Shown here one piece after another: positions 11,371-23,878 of a stretch of 64,000 bases of DNA. This DNA comes from Diatrype stigma. Its lineage: Eukaryota > Ascomycota > Sordariomycetes > Xylariales > Diatrypaceae. A program made the translations under genes and the position numbers. Within the stretch, counting starts at the first letter, position 1, and each line of letters begins with the position of its first letter. The notes beneath the pieces were generated by a model. The model did not search any database. It worked only from the letters and a program-made list of their open reading frames with translations, and had not been told where the DNA came from. Location of the stretch: the NCBI GenBank assembly GCA_022225965.2, contig JAKJXP020000013.1, forward strand, positions 552,265-616,264, read 5' to 3'.

Positions 11371-13049
11371 ATGCATGAGATACTTCTCCAACAAATCGTC
11401 GGGCGGGGATACGAACCGGACAGTCCGGGCCTCGCACCTCCCGCCGGTGTCGAGTCCAACTTCAACGACCCCTCGAACAGGAATCATATGGTCTCTTGCA
11501 TCGACTTCATCTGTCTCGGTCTCGTGGTAGTATTCGTCACGCTGCGCTTCTACGCTCGTCTTTTCCAAGACCGAAAGGTCAATGAAGTGGATAGTAAGTA
11601 TTGAATCATGCGGGCCAAATTTTGATAGTGGTCATAGATGTGCAGGATAGTCAGCTGACGAGAATGTAGTCATTCTATTCGTAGCGTTTGTATGTATACT
11701 ACATCTATAGTGATATATATATATACGGAGATATGGGCGATATGTTGATAGATGCGTCGTCTAGTTACTGTACTGTCCATACGTCTACGTCAACTACCGC
11801 CTCGTATACTCGGGGGGCTACTTCGTCCACCAGTGGGATCTCCAACAGAAACAGCTTGCAAACTTCACTCATGTACTTATGACCTATGGTTTCGTTTCGT
11901 TCCACCTTCTGGTCTGAGAATCTAACGTGGCACCCCTAACTCACTCAGGTACTGTTCATAGCGTCCGTTTCCTACATCCCGATCATGACTCTCGTCAAAG
12001 TCGCAGTGCTGCGGGAATGGACGCGGATATTCGTCCCCAAAGCCACTCGAAACTACTTCTACTGGTCGTGTCACATCTCCATCTGCCTAATCGCCTTGGG
12101 GGGGATATTGCTGTTCGTCCTCATCAACGTCAAGTGCAGCCCCTACGCGGCCAACTGGGATATATACACCCCGGGAGCCAACTGCCTCTTCGACGTCTCG
12201 GACCTGACCTTGTCGTCAGCCGTCATCAACACCGTCTTTGAGATGATCCCCTTGATCCTCCCGCAGAAGATCATTTGGGGATTGCACTTATCGATCTCCA
12301 AGAAGATAGGGGTATCTCTTGTGTTCTGCGTGGGTCTCTTGTACGCAAGAGTTATCCCCCCTTCAATTTCTTACTTACCTAGTCACTTACCATTCATCCG
12401 ATATCTCCTTTCTTCTCCTTTCTTTGCGGTTCTATATACGGAATAGCTAACAAGCGGATGGAGCAGGGCATGTGCCGCAGCGATCATCCGACTAGCCTGT
12501 GTGGTTAACTACCGTCGGTCGCAAGACATGGCGTACAACATGTCAGTGGTAGAGCTCGCCTCCCTAGCGGAGCTCGCGTGCAGCTTTCTCGTCTTGTGCA
12601 TTCCGTCTGTGCCGAAGGCCCTGGCCTCTCTCCCTCTGCTGCCCCCTTGGTTGCTTCTGGGTTCCCACTCCCGCTCCCGATCCCACTCCCAGCAACGTAG
12701 CCGGGGCAGCTCATCAAATAAGAGATCCACCGGGACAACCAGTAGTAAGAGGTCAGCTTGGGCTTGGGCTTGGCCGCGCCCACGTGGTGCGGCGGCACGG
12801 AACGAAGGTCGCTATTACTGCCACCACAACCAGCAAACTGACGAACGGTTTCTCATCCCGCTCACTGCCAGAGTTCGAGGGCGGATTGGTGATACTGACG
12901 ACAGCAATGATATCATTCATGGGGCTGGTCGTGGGAGCGAGCCCGCGGTTATTTATGTGACTCAAACAACGGTGACGTCGGAAGACAGTCGGGATATGGG
13001 AAGTGTAGAATATCATAAGCAGCACCCGTGGGCTCGAGATGCAGTGTAA
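11371..13049 (+). CDS. Fungal rhodopsin-like (PTH11-type) seven-helix membrane protein
   Basis: An integral membrane protein of the fungal rhodopsin-domain family (PTH11-related and satratoxin SC1-like proteins). Some relatives act as surface-sensing receptors; most are uncharacterised. I infer exons 11371-11593, 11670-11689, 11765-11872, 11949-12340 and 12467-13049. All four introns are GT-AG, phases agree throughout, and the product is 441 residues. Family hallmarks in order: the first helix SCIDFICLGLVVVFVTLRFYARL; the loop with YFVHQWDL; VSYIPIMTLVKVAVLREW; a Cys-containing extracellular segment (KCSPY...GANCLFD); NTVFEMIPLILPQKIIWGLHLS; AAAIIRLACVVNYRRSQDMAYN; and VVELASLAELACSFLVLCIP as helix 7. 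The last 130 residues are a polar, Ser/Arg-rich cytoplasmic tail. The start is the ATG at 11371; an upstream in-frame start at 11209 would cross the poly-T tract and is unlikely. Confidence 0.88.
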
Positions 13050-14466
13050 CTTGATGTCAAGTCAGAATGAATACCATTTACGAAACACATTAGCTTTGAT
13101 ACCATGTTCTGAGGGCTTATACTGCCTGGATATCGTGGCATCTGCAGCTCAACATCCAGACTTCGCCATGAGAATACTGACCAGGACGTTGCTGGCCGGG
13201 GGGTAGTGATTCAGTTATTAGATGAATACCGGGGTGACCTGACGATGGGTTGATGCATATCAGAAAACGAAAGGCCCCTTGTTCTTGTCTGTCGAATGAC
13301 ACAGAAAGCCATGCCAAGTAGATGCTATGTCCGAAAGGAGTTAAAACATCAGCCATGTGTGTCTAAGTATTACAAGGTAGTTAAGTACCATAGGGGGTAA
13401 GTTCTTTACCAAATGTCTATCAAAACAAAAGTGTTGGAACTAACAGAAAGGGGAGAATAGAAAAAAGGGGTATCTCAAATGTGTCTGTCGTCTGCGAACC
13501 TCATGCGTCCATTCCACGTTGGCTGTTGTTGCCTGTCTGCCTGTCTCGCCCTCCAAAACAAGAGGGAATGGCGGTCAATCTCTCGAAAGAATAGAAATGA
13601 AGTTTATGCTCCGGTGAAAATACAAGAAAACAAAACCAATGCTTTCCCCCCTTCCCCGTGTCCCTTATGCACCCGTCCTACTTGCTTTTTTCAACCTCCC
13701 TGCGCTTAGGATTGGCTAGGTATATTGCCACGAAGCCCGCATCTAGAGTGGTGCATGGTGGCTATGTCCATGCCCGGAAGCATGAATAGAGTTGTCGGTG
13801 AAGAAGGGTCGTTTTCCCTACTTGTACCCCTTCCCCTTCCCCCCTTCCCTTCAGCACACACAGTAGGTAGACTCATGGCGAATGATATACCTCTGAATGC
13901 GAACCCAATCCAGGCTGGAATCTTCACCTTTTTCATAACCTTAAAGTTGACAGATTAAAATATGTTCGGATGAACGACTAAAAGCCGCGAGGGGGAAAAG
14001 TAGAGGGAAGAAATGAGTCGGCCCTCTCTAATCCATGTCCCTATTCCGTCAATAGCCAGCCAGTATACTAATAGTCGCACAATGTGTATATGATGATGAT
14101 ACACGCCGTCAATGCGGCTCTGGGTCACAAAGAATCCGAATCCGTTCGTCCACGTAACGAAGAAACTCAACTCAGTCTCCTAAATCGATGAGTTCGTTTT
14201 CTTCCTTGATATCGTCGCCGTTTCGGTTCGTTGCTTGCTCGCCGTCATGTATGCTTTTCTCTGCAATGGGCACTTGTGATCGTGAATGCTCTTGCTTCGT
14301 GAAAAGCCATAATGCGCTGTTCCTATTCCTCTTCTTCTTCTTCATCATCGTCGCCGCCGCCGTCACCGTCGTCGTTGCCATCGTCATGGTCATCGTCATC
14401 TTGCCGTCGTTCCTCTGTGTAATACTTCTTATCATGGTAAGAATAAAATAAACGTCAACACAATTC
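13050..14466. other. Convergent intergenic region
   Basis: This lies between two converging genes and should hold both 3' untranslated regions. The frames in it are low-complexity or lack homology. GTCGTCG/CATCGTC-rich sequence at 14320-14410 produces long but meaningless frames. No other feature seen. Confidence 0.5.
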
Positions 14467-16436
14467 TTATCGCAATTCTGTCGGTGATTCGACAAAGGGA
14501 TCGTGGTCCACCTCCAACCTCTTGGCAGCCGGCTCCTCCAACGCCGCTCTCGCCCCCGCCTGGTCGTCCGGGATGCCGTACTTGTCCATCCACAGCTTGC
14601 GCAGGACCGTGTAGATGAACAGGTATTGAGGCTCGGCCTGGACCATCTGCCGACGCTGTTCGCGCAGCGCGTTGACCGTGCCGAACACCAGGTCGTCGCC
14701 GACGCCGCCATGGTCTCGGTCGTAGTTCTCGAGGTCTCCGGATTCCACCTCCCGCATCAGGTGCTCGAGCGCCATGAACGTCCCGCTCCGCCCCACGCCT
14801 GCCGAGCAGTGTATGATACGCGGGTTGTCGTCGCTGGCGTTCAACTCGCGCGAAAGGTGCATCAGCTCGAAGAAGCTGCCGATGTCCTCCAGCGCAGGTA
14901 CGCCGAAGTCAGGCCACCGCCGGTACAAGAGATGCCAGACAGTCATGGTCCTCGTAGTCCTCTTGCGCTCGTTCATGCGCTCACTCTCGCCCTCGCCCTC
15001 GCCCTCGCCTTCGTCCTCGGTTGCCTCCTCGCCATCATTCCCATCCACGTCCACGTCCACGTCCACGTCCACGTCCACGTCCACGTCCTCGGTCTCGGTC
15101 TCTTCCTTCTCCCCATTGTCAGGCGCCTGTACTTCTTCAATAGTCAATGTCAGCCTGCGCATCTCGATAGCACCGCCGGCGCGCTCCTCGACCTCGGCGC
15201 ACTCGACGCGCGCGTGAAATCCATCGCCGAACTCGTCGGCCTCGCCGATCAGCAGGGGCGGGTCGTCGGGGTCGCGCGGGAAGTAGGGGTAGCACTTCTC
15301 CATGCCCATCTCGTGCGTCTCAGTCAGCATGACGATAACGGCGGGGCTGCGGAGCTGCTCGGCCATCATGCGCCAGGCGTGGTCCGTGGTACCGGACTTG
15401 GGTCCCTGCATGGCGATGTACCGGAGCGGAGGGCGCCGCTCGGGCGGGGCGAGCGGGGACCGGAGCACGATGGGGGACGCGTTTATGTAGTCGTGGGGGG
15501 AGCCGTCGGGCACCTGCAACCGGACGCGGTTGTTGGCCCATGGTTGGATGTTCGCGTATCGGTCGAGGCTCTTAACCTCGGGCGTCAGGAGGCGCGCATA
15601 TTGGTGGCTAGGCGAAGGGTTGCTGGCGGCTTGTAGGAGTCGGTGGCGCTCATGCCAGGTGATATCTTGGAATCTGGTGTAGATCGCTATCGTTGAGAGA
15701 AAACGAGGTTAGCAGATCAACAGGTCAACAATGAATGCCCGCCTAGAAACATCTAAAGAGGGGGGGGGGGGGCAAGAAGATAGGATAAAGAGGCAAACGC
15801 ACCCGGTTCAGACAAGGCCAAAAAAGCCGGGATCTTGGGCTTGTTGATGTCGGCGGCAGCGGCGGCGGCATCGGCATTGCCATTTCCATTGGCAGTGGTA
15901 ATGGCAGCAGCCTCATCTTCCATCTCGGGCTGGTCTTTTGACGGACTGATCATCATCTCGTGTTCGACTGTGCCGTCATGATTAACGACGGCCGGCGAGG
16001 TCGGAATGGCGAGGGATGCCGGGGCGGGGGATCGGGCGCGCTTGTTGGAGCGGAAGTGAGGGAAATAACCGCGAAAGGGCGACTTCGGAGGACGTAGGGT
16101 AGTTCCGGTACCACCGTGACCGGTGATGCCGTTGTGAGGATTCTGGTCGCTTAAGTTGCTCAAGTTGCTCAGGTTGCTCAGGTCGCTCCGGGTGCTATGG
16201 CTCGAGCTGGGCGGCGTGGTCGTGGCTATAGTCAGGACGGGGGGCGATTCGTGCTGCTGGGGTTGTTTTAGAGACGCGGCGGCTGCTGGCTGTGGTGGTT
16301 GTGGTACTGTCGGTAGTGCCAGTGGTGGCTTTGTGCCATCGGGTGACGGTAGGTCCGAGGAAGGCGCCACAGCAGGCGATTGTGTAGCCTTCCTGGAGCG
16401 CCGGAAGCGCGAGGATATATGATCCATCTTGGTCAT
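14467..16436 (-). CDS. Protein tyrosine phosphatase with long disordered N-terminus and acidic insert
   Basis: A classical cysteine-dependent tyrosine phosphatase. Exon 1 is 16436-15803, the intron runs to 15687 (GTGCGT donor, TAG acceptor) and exon 2 is 15686-14467; the phases agree and give 617 residues. Residues 1-210 are Ser/Pro/Ala-rich and probably disordered, with an alternative start at Met4. The catalytic domain follows: DITWHER and RYANI, substrate-loop-like HDYINAS, the WPDFGVP loop with the general-acid Asp at about 471, and the P-loop HCSAGVGRSGTF with the nucleophilic Cys at about 505. Between strands of the domain lies an insertion of about 55 residues made of (Asp-Val)n and (Gly-Glu)n. 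The family class is certain; the in vivo substrate and the exact yeast counterpart are not known from sequence. The short coding exon junction sits inside SEPG-AIYTRF. Confidence 0.92.
15044..15087 (+). repeat. (GTCCAC)n hexanucleotide repeat inside the phosphatase gene
   Basis: About seven copies of a 6-bp unit lie inside the coding region and, read on the minus strand, encode alternating Asp and Val. The neighbouring 14990-15015 has a second run encoding Gly-Glu. Both keep the reading frame because the units are multiples of three. Confidence 0.9.
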
Positions 16437-17120
16437 CCTGACTGCCCGAGTCGAGCGGGAGGGCAGGATGAGAACTGGTAGGTGCCTAGGTACAATGATG
16501 CTGGCGGTGGTGATACGGGAACGCGGTTGGCGGTGGGTGGTGGTTAATAGGTATCGGTCGAGCGATCGAGTGCTTGGAAGTTCGTAGGAGGCAGAACTAG
16601 CAGAGAACTAGTCTAGCGGAAGTAAGGCGAAGTACTATGTAGGGATGACAGATGACAGATGACGGGTTGACGGGCGAGATGAGATGCCTCCCAGTCCTCG
16701 TAGCGGCGTACTTAGCGGGGGTTGATGGCTACCATGCGCCTCTTATGTACCTACGTAGCAACCCTGTACCTAGGTGGATGAAGGCAGTCCGGAGCAGGCG
16801 TTGACGTAGACCTGGGGCTGCTGAATTCGTTAGTAGCCTCGGTGCAGGTATTACCGGAAGATCGGATCGTGGCAGGTCGTGCTACTGGGGGCTACTGGGG
16901 GCTACTGTATTGATGATACTAGGTACTTCAGGAGGCAAGTAGGTGCGCAATAGGTACTCGATGCTCAATCCCCGGGTGATGTAATGTGGGGTGAGGAGGA
17001 AAGACTAGCTAGTAGCCAGGACTAATGATGTAGAGGGTGTAAAGGGTCTGAGGGTGTAGATGATGTTAAAGGATGTAAAGGATATAGGAGTTGCTGAGGA
17101 GGTAGAGGTGTCGAGATTGC

Positions 17121-17163
17121 AATTCCAGTTGCAGTTCCAGTTCCAGTTCCAGTTCCAGTTCCA
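17121..17163 (+). repeat. (CCAGTT)n hexanucleotide repeat
   Basis: Six to seven copies of a CAGTTC/CCAGTT unit, the first slightly diverged. Confidence 0.85.
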
Positions 17164-17228
17164 ACCCGATTCCAGCGCCCATGTGCAGGTAGGCACAGGT
17201 ATACCACCTATCACCTAGGTATGTATGT

Positions 17229-17297
17229 ATGTAGTATGTAGTATGTAGTATGTAGTATGTAGTATGTAGTATGTAGTATGTAGTATGTAGTATGTAG
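17229..17297 (+). repeat. (GTAGTAT)n 7-bp microsatellite
   Basis: About nine near-perfect copies of a 7-bp unit, flanked by ATGTATGT tetranucleotide runs on both sides. It is likely length-polymorphic. Confidence 0.9.
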
Positions 17298-19558
17298 GCT
17301 ATGTAGGCAATAAGGTATGATGTATGATGTATGTAGGTATGTATGTTAGGACTTTATGTTAGAGTGTAGGCATTCGGTAGGTATTTCTGTTAGTTGGTCG
17401 CCTCAACTAAGAGTGCCTGTCCATTCCCCCCAACATGCAAACAAAGTATGCGCTCTACATATGCAGCATGCAGGTTATCGAGATCACGACGGGCAAACAT
17501 AGGTACGATGTGAAGATGACGACGATCAAGTCAAGTGAAGCTGAGAACTGAATTCCAACTGAAGCCCAGAGAGCAGAGCGTCGGTCGGATCCCGGACTCC
17601 CTTCGTCCACGCCCAAGAACCCAGGAACTCATGAACCCACGAATAACAAAACACTCTTATCCTTACTCTTATCCCTGTCTGGGATTTTCCCTTATTTCGC
17701 CTTTTACCCGACACGTGGGTTCGACAGATTATGTCGCATGCGCAAAGAAGATCAGCTTGATCAGATTTCCCCTTCGGGCCTTCTTGCCCCTTCTACCGCG
17801 GTCTGTGACTGCGGCATGATCCTTGCAGCTCTTGTTGCGATGCCCCAGGTTAGCACCTATTATAGCTAAGCACCTCAGGTAGTCAGGCTGGTCAGGTAGG
17901 TACCCGACCTATCCGCCGCGGATGCACCCTTATTACCACTGGACACTTACCTACCGGTCGATAAGAGGTCAATAAAACTATGTAACCGATCACTTTGGTG
18001 CCTCGATGCGATACGGATCCCGTGATGATCCCACAGGAAAAGAAATGAACTGAATGGCATGAGAGGACACGGAGGGTTCACCCGCAGCCTGCAGGTGCTT
18101 CGTATACTGGAATAAGAAGGCCGAGACAATCTACTCAGCACTGGCATGTACGAAGTAGGTCACAGAAGACATCACATTCCATCTAACTTTGCGGCGGAGA
18201 GGGGGAAGAGCGTATGGTCTGACCTGTCCACTACGTATTACAGAATGTTTTTGCGACGAGTTATGCCTAACGCCTGACGCCTGACGCCTGATGAGTGATA
18301 TGCAAGCTGGGGTTAAGTGCGTGAGCGGGCGCGTGTGTGTGTGGGTGACTGGGAGGGCCAGCTAAGTGACACACATATAGTATCAGGCGATGCCGGAGGA
18401 CGTGACAATAGCTGGGCCTCGGAAGCACAAGATGTCAGCACAAGACGGAAGGCCATCTGGGCAATGAGCACGCAGCGTCATTGGGGCGTAGCGGCATAGG
18501 CGTCAAGCGTCAGGTGCTGTAGGAATGGGGGGTCAAGGAATGAGGGGCTTTACATTATCAACCTTCTTGACATGAGGCCCTCGGCGACTCGTTATTCACC
18601 TAGATTTCGTAACTCGTAATTATTCTGCTAGCACAAATGAATTCTTGTGTCAACTACAAATGCGGAGACCTTCCCTATATGATACTAGAATGCACTTCAG
18701 GCTTCTTTAAGGCGAGACACATGAAAGGCAACATTATTGTCCAGGGAAACATGTTAGCAGCCTGGTTTGCTCCATACTGTCCGTCCTGCTATGCAGAGCT
18801 GCTCTCGCGATTTCATACCACAGTAGAAGCTTGTTGCACGTATGCTACAAGGAGACTCACTGAAGTCGCATAGAACAGCGATGGCTCTAGATGCCAAGTA
18901 GCTATTATGCTCCTCACATACGAGACGGACTATCCACGAGTTCAACACCCTACTTACATGCTCATTCAACCCGTTTCGTACGAAGCTTATTGCCGGTGGC
19001 CCAACCCGGCCCGGGTCCGTAGGGTAGTTCTATATGCCTTCTCCGCTTAGGAGGAATCCCGGCCGAGCCGGCTGCTAGATGGTGGTAGGCACAACTCCTA
19101 AGTCTGTACGCGGGATTTCCAGCAGCCGCCGCCGCCTACCACAGATCTTATACAGCTCCCATGGGCACTAGCAAGAAGATCGCCGATAAGGCGCGGTAAT
19201 TCACTACATGGAGTGCTGTCTCAGGGCGGGGCTCGTGTGACATGTCATTGTGCCGAGTGACAAAGATGCTCAAAATACCCCTTTTCTACTACAATGACGG
19301 TGGAAGGGAACGGACTGCACTATCGCCTCTTGAATGTTCTGTGGGAGGATGGAATGGTAAAAGGATAAACGAGTGAGCAGTATATATATATGAGGCAAGG
19401 AAGATACTGGATATGGCAAGGCGAAGAAAGGGCAGGAATGTATGTGCAACTAGTTAATACGACGACTTCTAAAGTTAATGGCAACCTTAATAAGTGACAC
19501 ATAGTAATGAATATATGTATATCCTATCTAGGTTCAAACAATAATTTACGAATCCCCA

Positions 19559-19562
<4 letters not shown>

Positions 19563-19593
<31 letters not shown>
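19563..19593 (+). repeat. (CT)n dinucleotide microsatellite
   Basis: About fifteen uninterrupted CT units followed by T-rich sequence. Confidence 0.9.
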
Positions 19594-19594
<1 letters not shown>

Positions 19595-20428
19595 TTTTTC
19601 TCTCCTTTTTCTGTCTCTCTGTTACTGTGAAGGTGTAGTCAAGGCAAGGGGTACTGCTATCCCCAGAGCTGCGCGGATGAAGATTCCCGTACTCCCTTAC
19701 ACTGGTGTGTAGTCTTTCCGCTTTCCTTTGCTTCTGTACTTTTCAATTCGTTTATCAATGTTAGAACAAACTTCAATTACATCTTCTCTCCCTAACGCGG
19801 CTGTCTTTGCTCGATGTCATCTAGTCGCCTGACGGTTTATTTTCCATTATAGAATTTATGTGAATAGGGGCTGACGCACATACCTGGTACCTAGGTACTT
19901 GGTAGCCGATATAAAGTTGAGCCATACCTGCCATACGCAAGGAAACCCTTATACGCTGGCTGCAGCATGCAAGGTGAGCCAACATGTACCCCGCAAAGTC
20001 CCGTCTCGTGTACCCAAGCATACAGTAGGAACGCCTGGGACCAACGTATCAGCGTATGTAGATGCCGTCACGGTGGGAATCCCGGTCGACAGACATGTGA
20101 CATTGCCACTGATGCTGCTGGGGGTGACCTGAACTTTCTTGTCTCTGAACAATCCGTGGATGTCGGAGTCTCCAATATGTTGCACCCCCAAGCAACATCA
20201 CCTTTGCGTTGACTTATTCAGGTGTCTACCTAAAACCTCCTCGAACTTATAGTCACCACTGCTACATGGATAACATACCTAATTCATACGGTTACATTAT
20301 GTGATATCTTACTAATCTGGTTCTTGCTCCAAGTCTGAGGCACCATCAGTTGGTAGCATTGCCTAGGTATTCTACCACTCCAACCATACCCTACACTCTA
20401 CATCACTTAAATACGCACCTCTAAAGTT

Positions 20429-21364
20429 ATGTCCAAACCCGGTGAGAAGAATCCCAACCTGATCGAGCTTGGCCACCGGCTCCTCAAAGATGGGCCCGTG
20501 AAGGCTCTGGGCACGCGGCGCCGCGTCCGCATCCTCTACAACGGGGCGTGGGTCGCCGACACCACATCGGCCGTCTACGTCTGGGAGCACCCGTACTATC
20601 CGTACTACTACGTGCCGCGGCGTGACTTTATCGAGGGGTGTCTGGTGGCCACACTCTCTCCCCCCTCTTCATCGTCACGGGTCAATCGTGCTTCTCACGA
20701 ACGAGGCTTCGAGATCCTGGAACTCGAAGTCGGAGACCGGTCTACCAACCGCGTGTTAGCATTCTTAGGACAGGAAGAGCCCAGAGAGGGGTGGGAAGGA
20801 GACGAGAAATGGGTAGCAACGGAAGGAAAAGGGGGGATCGGGCTCCTCCGCGATGCGGTGCGCGTGGAGTTCGGCGCCGCCGACGGCTGGTTTGAGGAGG
20901 ACACGCCGATCGCGGTACACCCCAAGGACCCGTTCCGGCGGGTCGATGTGGTGCACTCGATGCGGCCGGTACGGGTCCTTGTGGAGGGCGTCGAGGTGGC
21001 GCGCTCCGCGTCGTCGTACCACCTGTACGAGACAGGGCTGCCGCGCCGGTTCTACCTACCGCCGACCAGCGTCGTCGACTGGGCGCTGTTGCAGCCTAGC
21101 TCGACGCGCACGCAGTGCCCCTACAAAGGAGAGGCGGAGTATTACGACGTTGTGATAAAGAAAAAGAAAAGCGAGGAAAAGGGGGAGGGAAGAGGGGAAA
21201 CAAGAGAAGAAGAGGTCGTGTATGATAGGGATTTGGTCTGGTACTACCGTACACCTATTACCGCGTGTGCCATGATCGCCGGCTGCCTATGCTTCTACAA
21301 CGAGAAGGTGGACATTGAGCTCGATGGGAAGTTGTTGGCAAGGCCTAGGACACATTTTGTGTAG
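20429..21364 (+). CDS. DUF427 domain protein (two tandem DUF427-like units)
   Basis: A 311-residue single-exon protein of the DUF427 family, small beta-barrel proteins of unknown function found in bacteria and fungi. The first unit (residues about 30-95) reads RRVRILYNGAWVADTTSAVYVWEHPYYPYYYVP. The second (about 180-310) reads RPVRVLVEGVEVARSASSYHLYETGLPRRFYLP, then the TQCPYKGEAEYYDV and AGCLCFYNEKVDIELDG motifs typical of the domain's C-terminal half. A Lys/Glu-rich insert (about 250-270) separates the last two motifs. It stands alone, with no co-oriented neighbour. Cellular role unknown. Confidence 0.9.
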   Translation: MSKPGEKNPNLIELGHRLLKDGPVKALGTRRRVRILYNGAWVADTTSAVYVWEHPYYPYYYVPRRDFIEGCLVATLSPPSSSSRVNRASHERGFEILELEVGDRSTNRVLAFLGQEEPREGWEGDEKWVATEGKGGIGLLRDAVRVEFGAADGWFEEDTPIAVHPKDPFRRVDVVHSMRPVRVLVEGVEVARSASSYHLYETGLPRRFYLPPTSVVDWALLQPSSTRTQCPYKGEAEYYDVVIKKKKSEEKGEGRGETREEEVVYDRDLVWYYRTPITACAMIAGCLCFYNEKVDIELDGKLLARPRTHFV

Positions 21365-23542
21365 TCGTGGCGGTGATGGTGAGGGTGGGTGTATGAGTAT
21401 AGCGCAAGTTACGAAGTGACGCATAATGCCTTCAGCTAGCCAGGTCCGGACGTAGAAGATGGAGCTGAACAATCCGCCCAAGAGGATTACTAGATCAGGG
21501 AACGCAGTCTCAGTGTCGTGAGCTAGCTAGCTAGAGACGCCAAGAACTTCAACGGCCCCTGGAATTCGGTATGGTAGAGCTGAAGCCGCCGGTTTCGTTC
21601 CTACGTATGTCCCCCTTTTTGTATTTGGCGAAGAGACACGTCGAATCGAACGTATCAGGTTGAAGAGGTGACCAGGGTGGGCAGAATACATCAGATCTGC
21701 AAGCGGCCGAGGCACTTTGGTCCGGTTAATATACGTTTTCTATTTCCACTTCCGCCATGCGATGAGATGACCTCACGTCCACCATTTCGGTTAAAGTTCT
21801 CACGCAAAAGTTCTCAGATCCTTATTGGGCGAACCAAGTGATGTAGTTGTCTGGGAACCCCAAAAATAACACAAACATGGGATGAATAAGTGGGTTTTGG
21901 TCTGGGTAGATCATGCACCCCAGACTGATCCGAGCGCATTACAATCGAGGTTCACCTGGGTTGGGTGTTTGGCGTTGAGGAGCGGGAGGGGGAGGGGGAC
22001 GAGGTGGTGTGTGGAGATGCGGGACAAAGGGCCGGAACGACCGAGTTGAGACAGATTTAGACACGATGTAGTCTGAGCATGAGCTTGAACATAAGGCCGC
22101 GCGCGGGTTTATGCAACTGCCTACGCGCATACGTACGAGAGCGGACATCCGCGCAGGGTGAAACGGATGGGACGGGTTCACGGCGGAAGCTACAGCAGAT
22201 AAGCGGCCGGGGGACGGGACGGGACGGGACGATGAAGGTTATGGAAGCTATTACCTATATGATAGTTAGGATTTATGTCTATACTTATGTAGACAATCTG
22301 CAGTTAAAGGCTTCAGTCAACTCAACTGCCTATTAAGTAGCGTTGTATTCCCACCTCAGTTGGTATGAACTACATGGCCTCGGGACATATATTAGTGCTG
22401 TACTTCGTAGTCAGCTGGGGATAAAGAACTATGTAATAGTTTTACCTACAAAATATTCCGGGCACTTTACGGCCCAGGGCCTAGTTAGAGATTGTGTATA
22501 GTGCAATGATCTTACAGGTAATCTACTATGTACTGCAGCCCGCCCCCCCCCCCTTCTTCATAGCCCTTCGCTTCGTACGACAAGGCCGAATAGCGCAGCT
22601 ATCAAAATAAGGCGATCTATCGAGCTTAGGATTCCACTGAGCTCCATCGCAAGCAGGTGTCGGGGATAGCCCCGATGAATGCCATAAATTGCTAAGTGCG
22701 TGGACACAAGTGCTGCGGTACTTTCTTCTTTCAAGCAACCGAACATGACCTCCGTGACGGTCTATTTTTCATCATCGTCCAGGATGTATATGGGTATGTA
22801 TGTAGTATATAGAGTGACCCCTGGACGCCAAATGACGCCACATCTAATAGCATCCAACCATCCATCGAACCGAAACGGCCTTTACGGTGGGTGAAGCCGT
22901 TGTCCGGTTCACTCATCACGTTGCACGGGAAAACATCATAGGTAGATATAACTAGAACCAAGCTCTAACTCCCATAACTGAAAGAAGACTGAAGAAAACA
23001 GAAAGCGCCCTCTACATACGCAACTACACATAGCCGTCATCTGTTCAGCTGTCTCGCCGGCTGGCCGGGTCGAGTCTCCGCTCATCCTGCCACGGTAGGT
23101 CATCTACTCACATGGGTTGTCAAAGGATGCTGGTTGATATAGAGAATGACCCGGATGTACGGCGTAGATCAAGCTTGGGATGGATTCTGTCACTTCGACG
23201 GATTGGGATCCTGAACCAACTTTATCTGATCATCCTTGACAGCCCATCTACATGAAGACATTACTTAAACTACGTACATAGTAGATAGCTGCGTGGTATT
23301 CATGGATGCTACTAGGTAGACAGGGTAGGGTACCTACACAGGTGCTGTCAGCTAGGGTTCCATCGCCGGTTCAACTCGGTGAAGCAGGGCTCCAGCGACT
23401 CCCGACCCGAGCATCGGAACCCAGGCGACTTCAGCTTTCTTCAGCTTCCTATTTGGGACTGTGTCCCACCCCACAGAATATAGTAGCAACGGGGATCCTG
23501 GGAAGGGAGGGATGTGCTTCTGCGCCCGGTCCTTCGAACCCC
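21365..23542. other. Intergenic region before the LTR element
   Basis: No gene supported. Features are minor: CCTCC-type low-complexity near 21975-22000, a GGGACGG short tandem repeat near 22205-22230 and a C run near 22540. The AT-rich transposon begins sharply at 23548. Confidence 0.45.
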
Positions 23543-23547
23543 TAGGG
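23543..23547 (+). repeat. Target-site duplication TAGGG, left copy
   Basis: Five bases identical to 29242-29246. They flank the LTR element exactly and match the 5-bp duplication usual for LTR retrotransposons. Confidence 0.8.
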
Positions 23548-23697
23548 AATTACTGCTATTAGCAATTCACTTAGGATTATACTAAAGGTCCGGACTTATT
23601 CTTAAATTAAAGCTAATTATAGTTATACGCTTTAAATTGTTAGAATTTTATATTTCGATTTTCCGATCTTTGGCATTATGGGAAATGCCCGGATTTA
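23548..23697 (-). repeat. LTR (3' LTR of the minus-oriented element)
   Basis: A 150-bp direct repeat partner of 29092-29241; it starts AATTACTGC and ends GCCCGGATTTA. It is the more RIP-affected copy over its second half. Confidence 0.88.
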
Positions 23698-23878
23698 TAA
23701 TTATTTCCTTTTTTTATTATAATCGTTTTTAATTATTATCGTTAATTTCCTTTTTTATTAAATATCGACGATTTTGTTTTAAAAGTTACCTATTTGCATA
23801 TCATATATTACGTACGGAATATTCGTTCTTTATAAAAGCCGGAAATAAATTCGTTTCGTTATATTTATTTTATAATTG

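Larger units (their letters stand above)
16437..20428. other. 4-kb intergenic region rich in short tandem repeats
   Basis: The first few hundred bases upstream of 16437 must be the phosphatase promoter. Beyond that I see only simple repeats (listed separately), many TAGGTA/ACCTAG-type words, and frames without homology. The frame at 18637-18873 has eight cysteines but no signal peptide or recognisable domain; I do not call it. Confidence 0.45.

Noticed and set aside
14503..15636. A 377-codon plus-strand frame over the phosphatase gene
   Set aside because: It is the antisense shadow of the phosphatase exon; the minus strand has the WPD loop and HCSAGVGRSG motif and consistent splicing.
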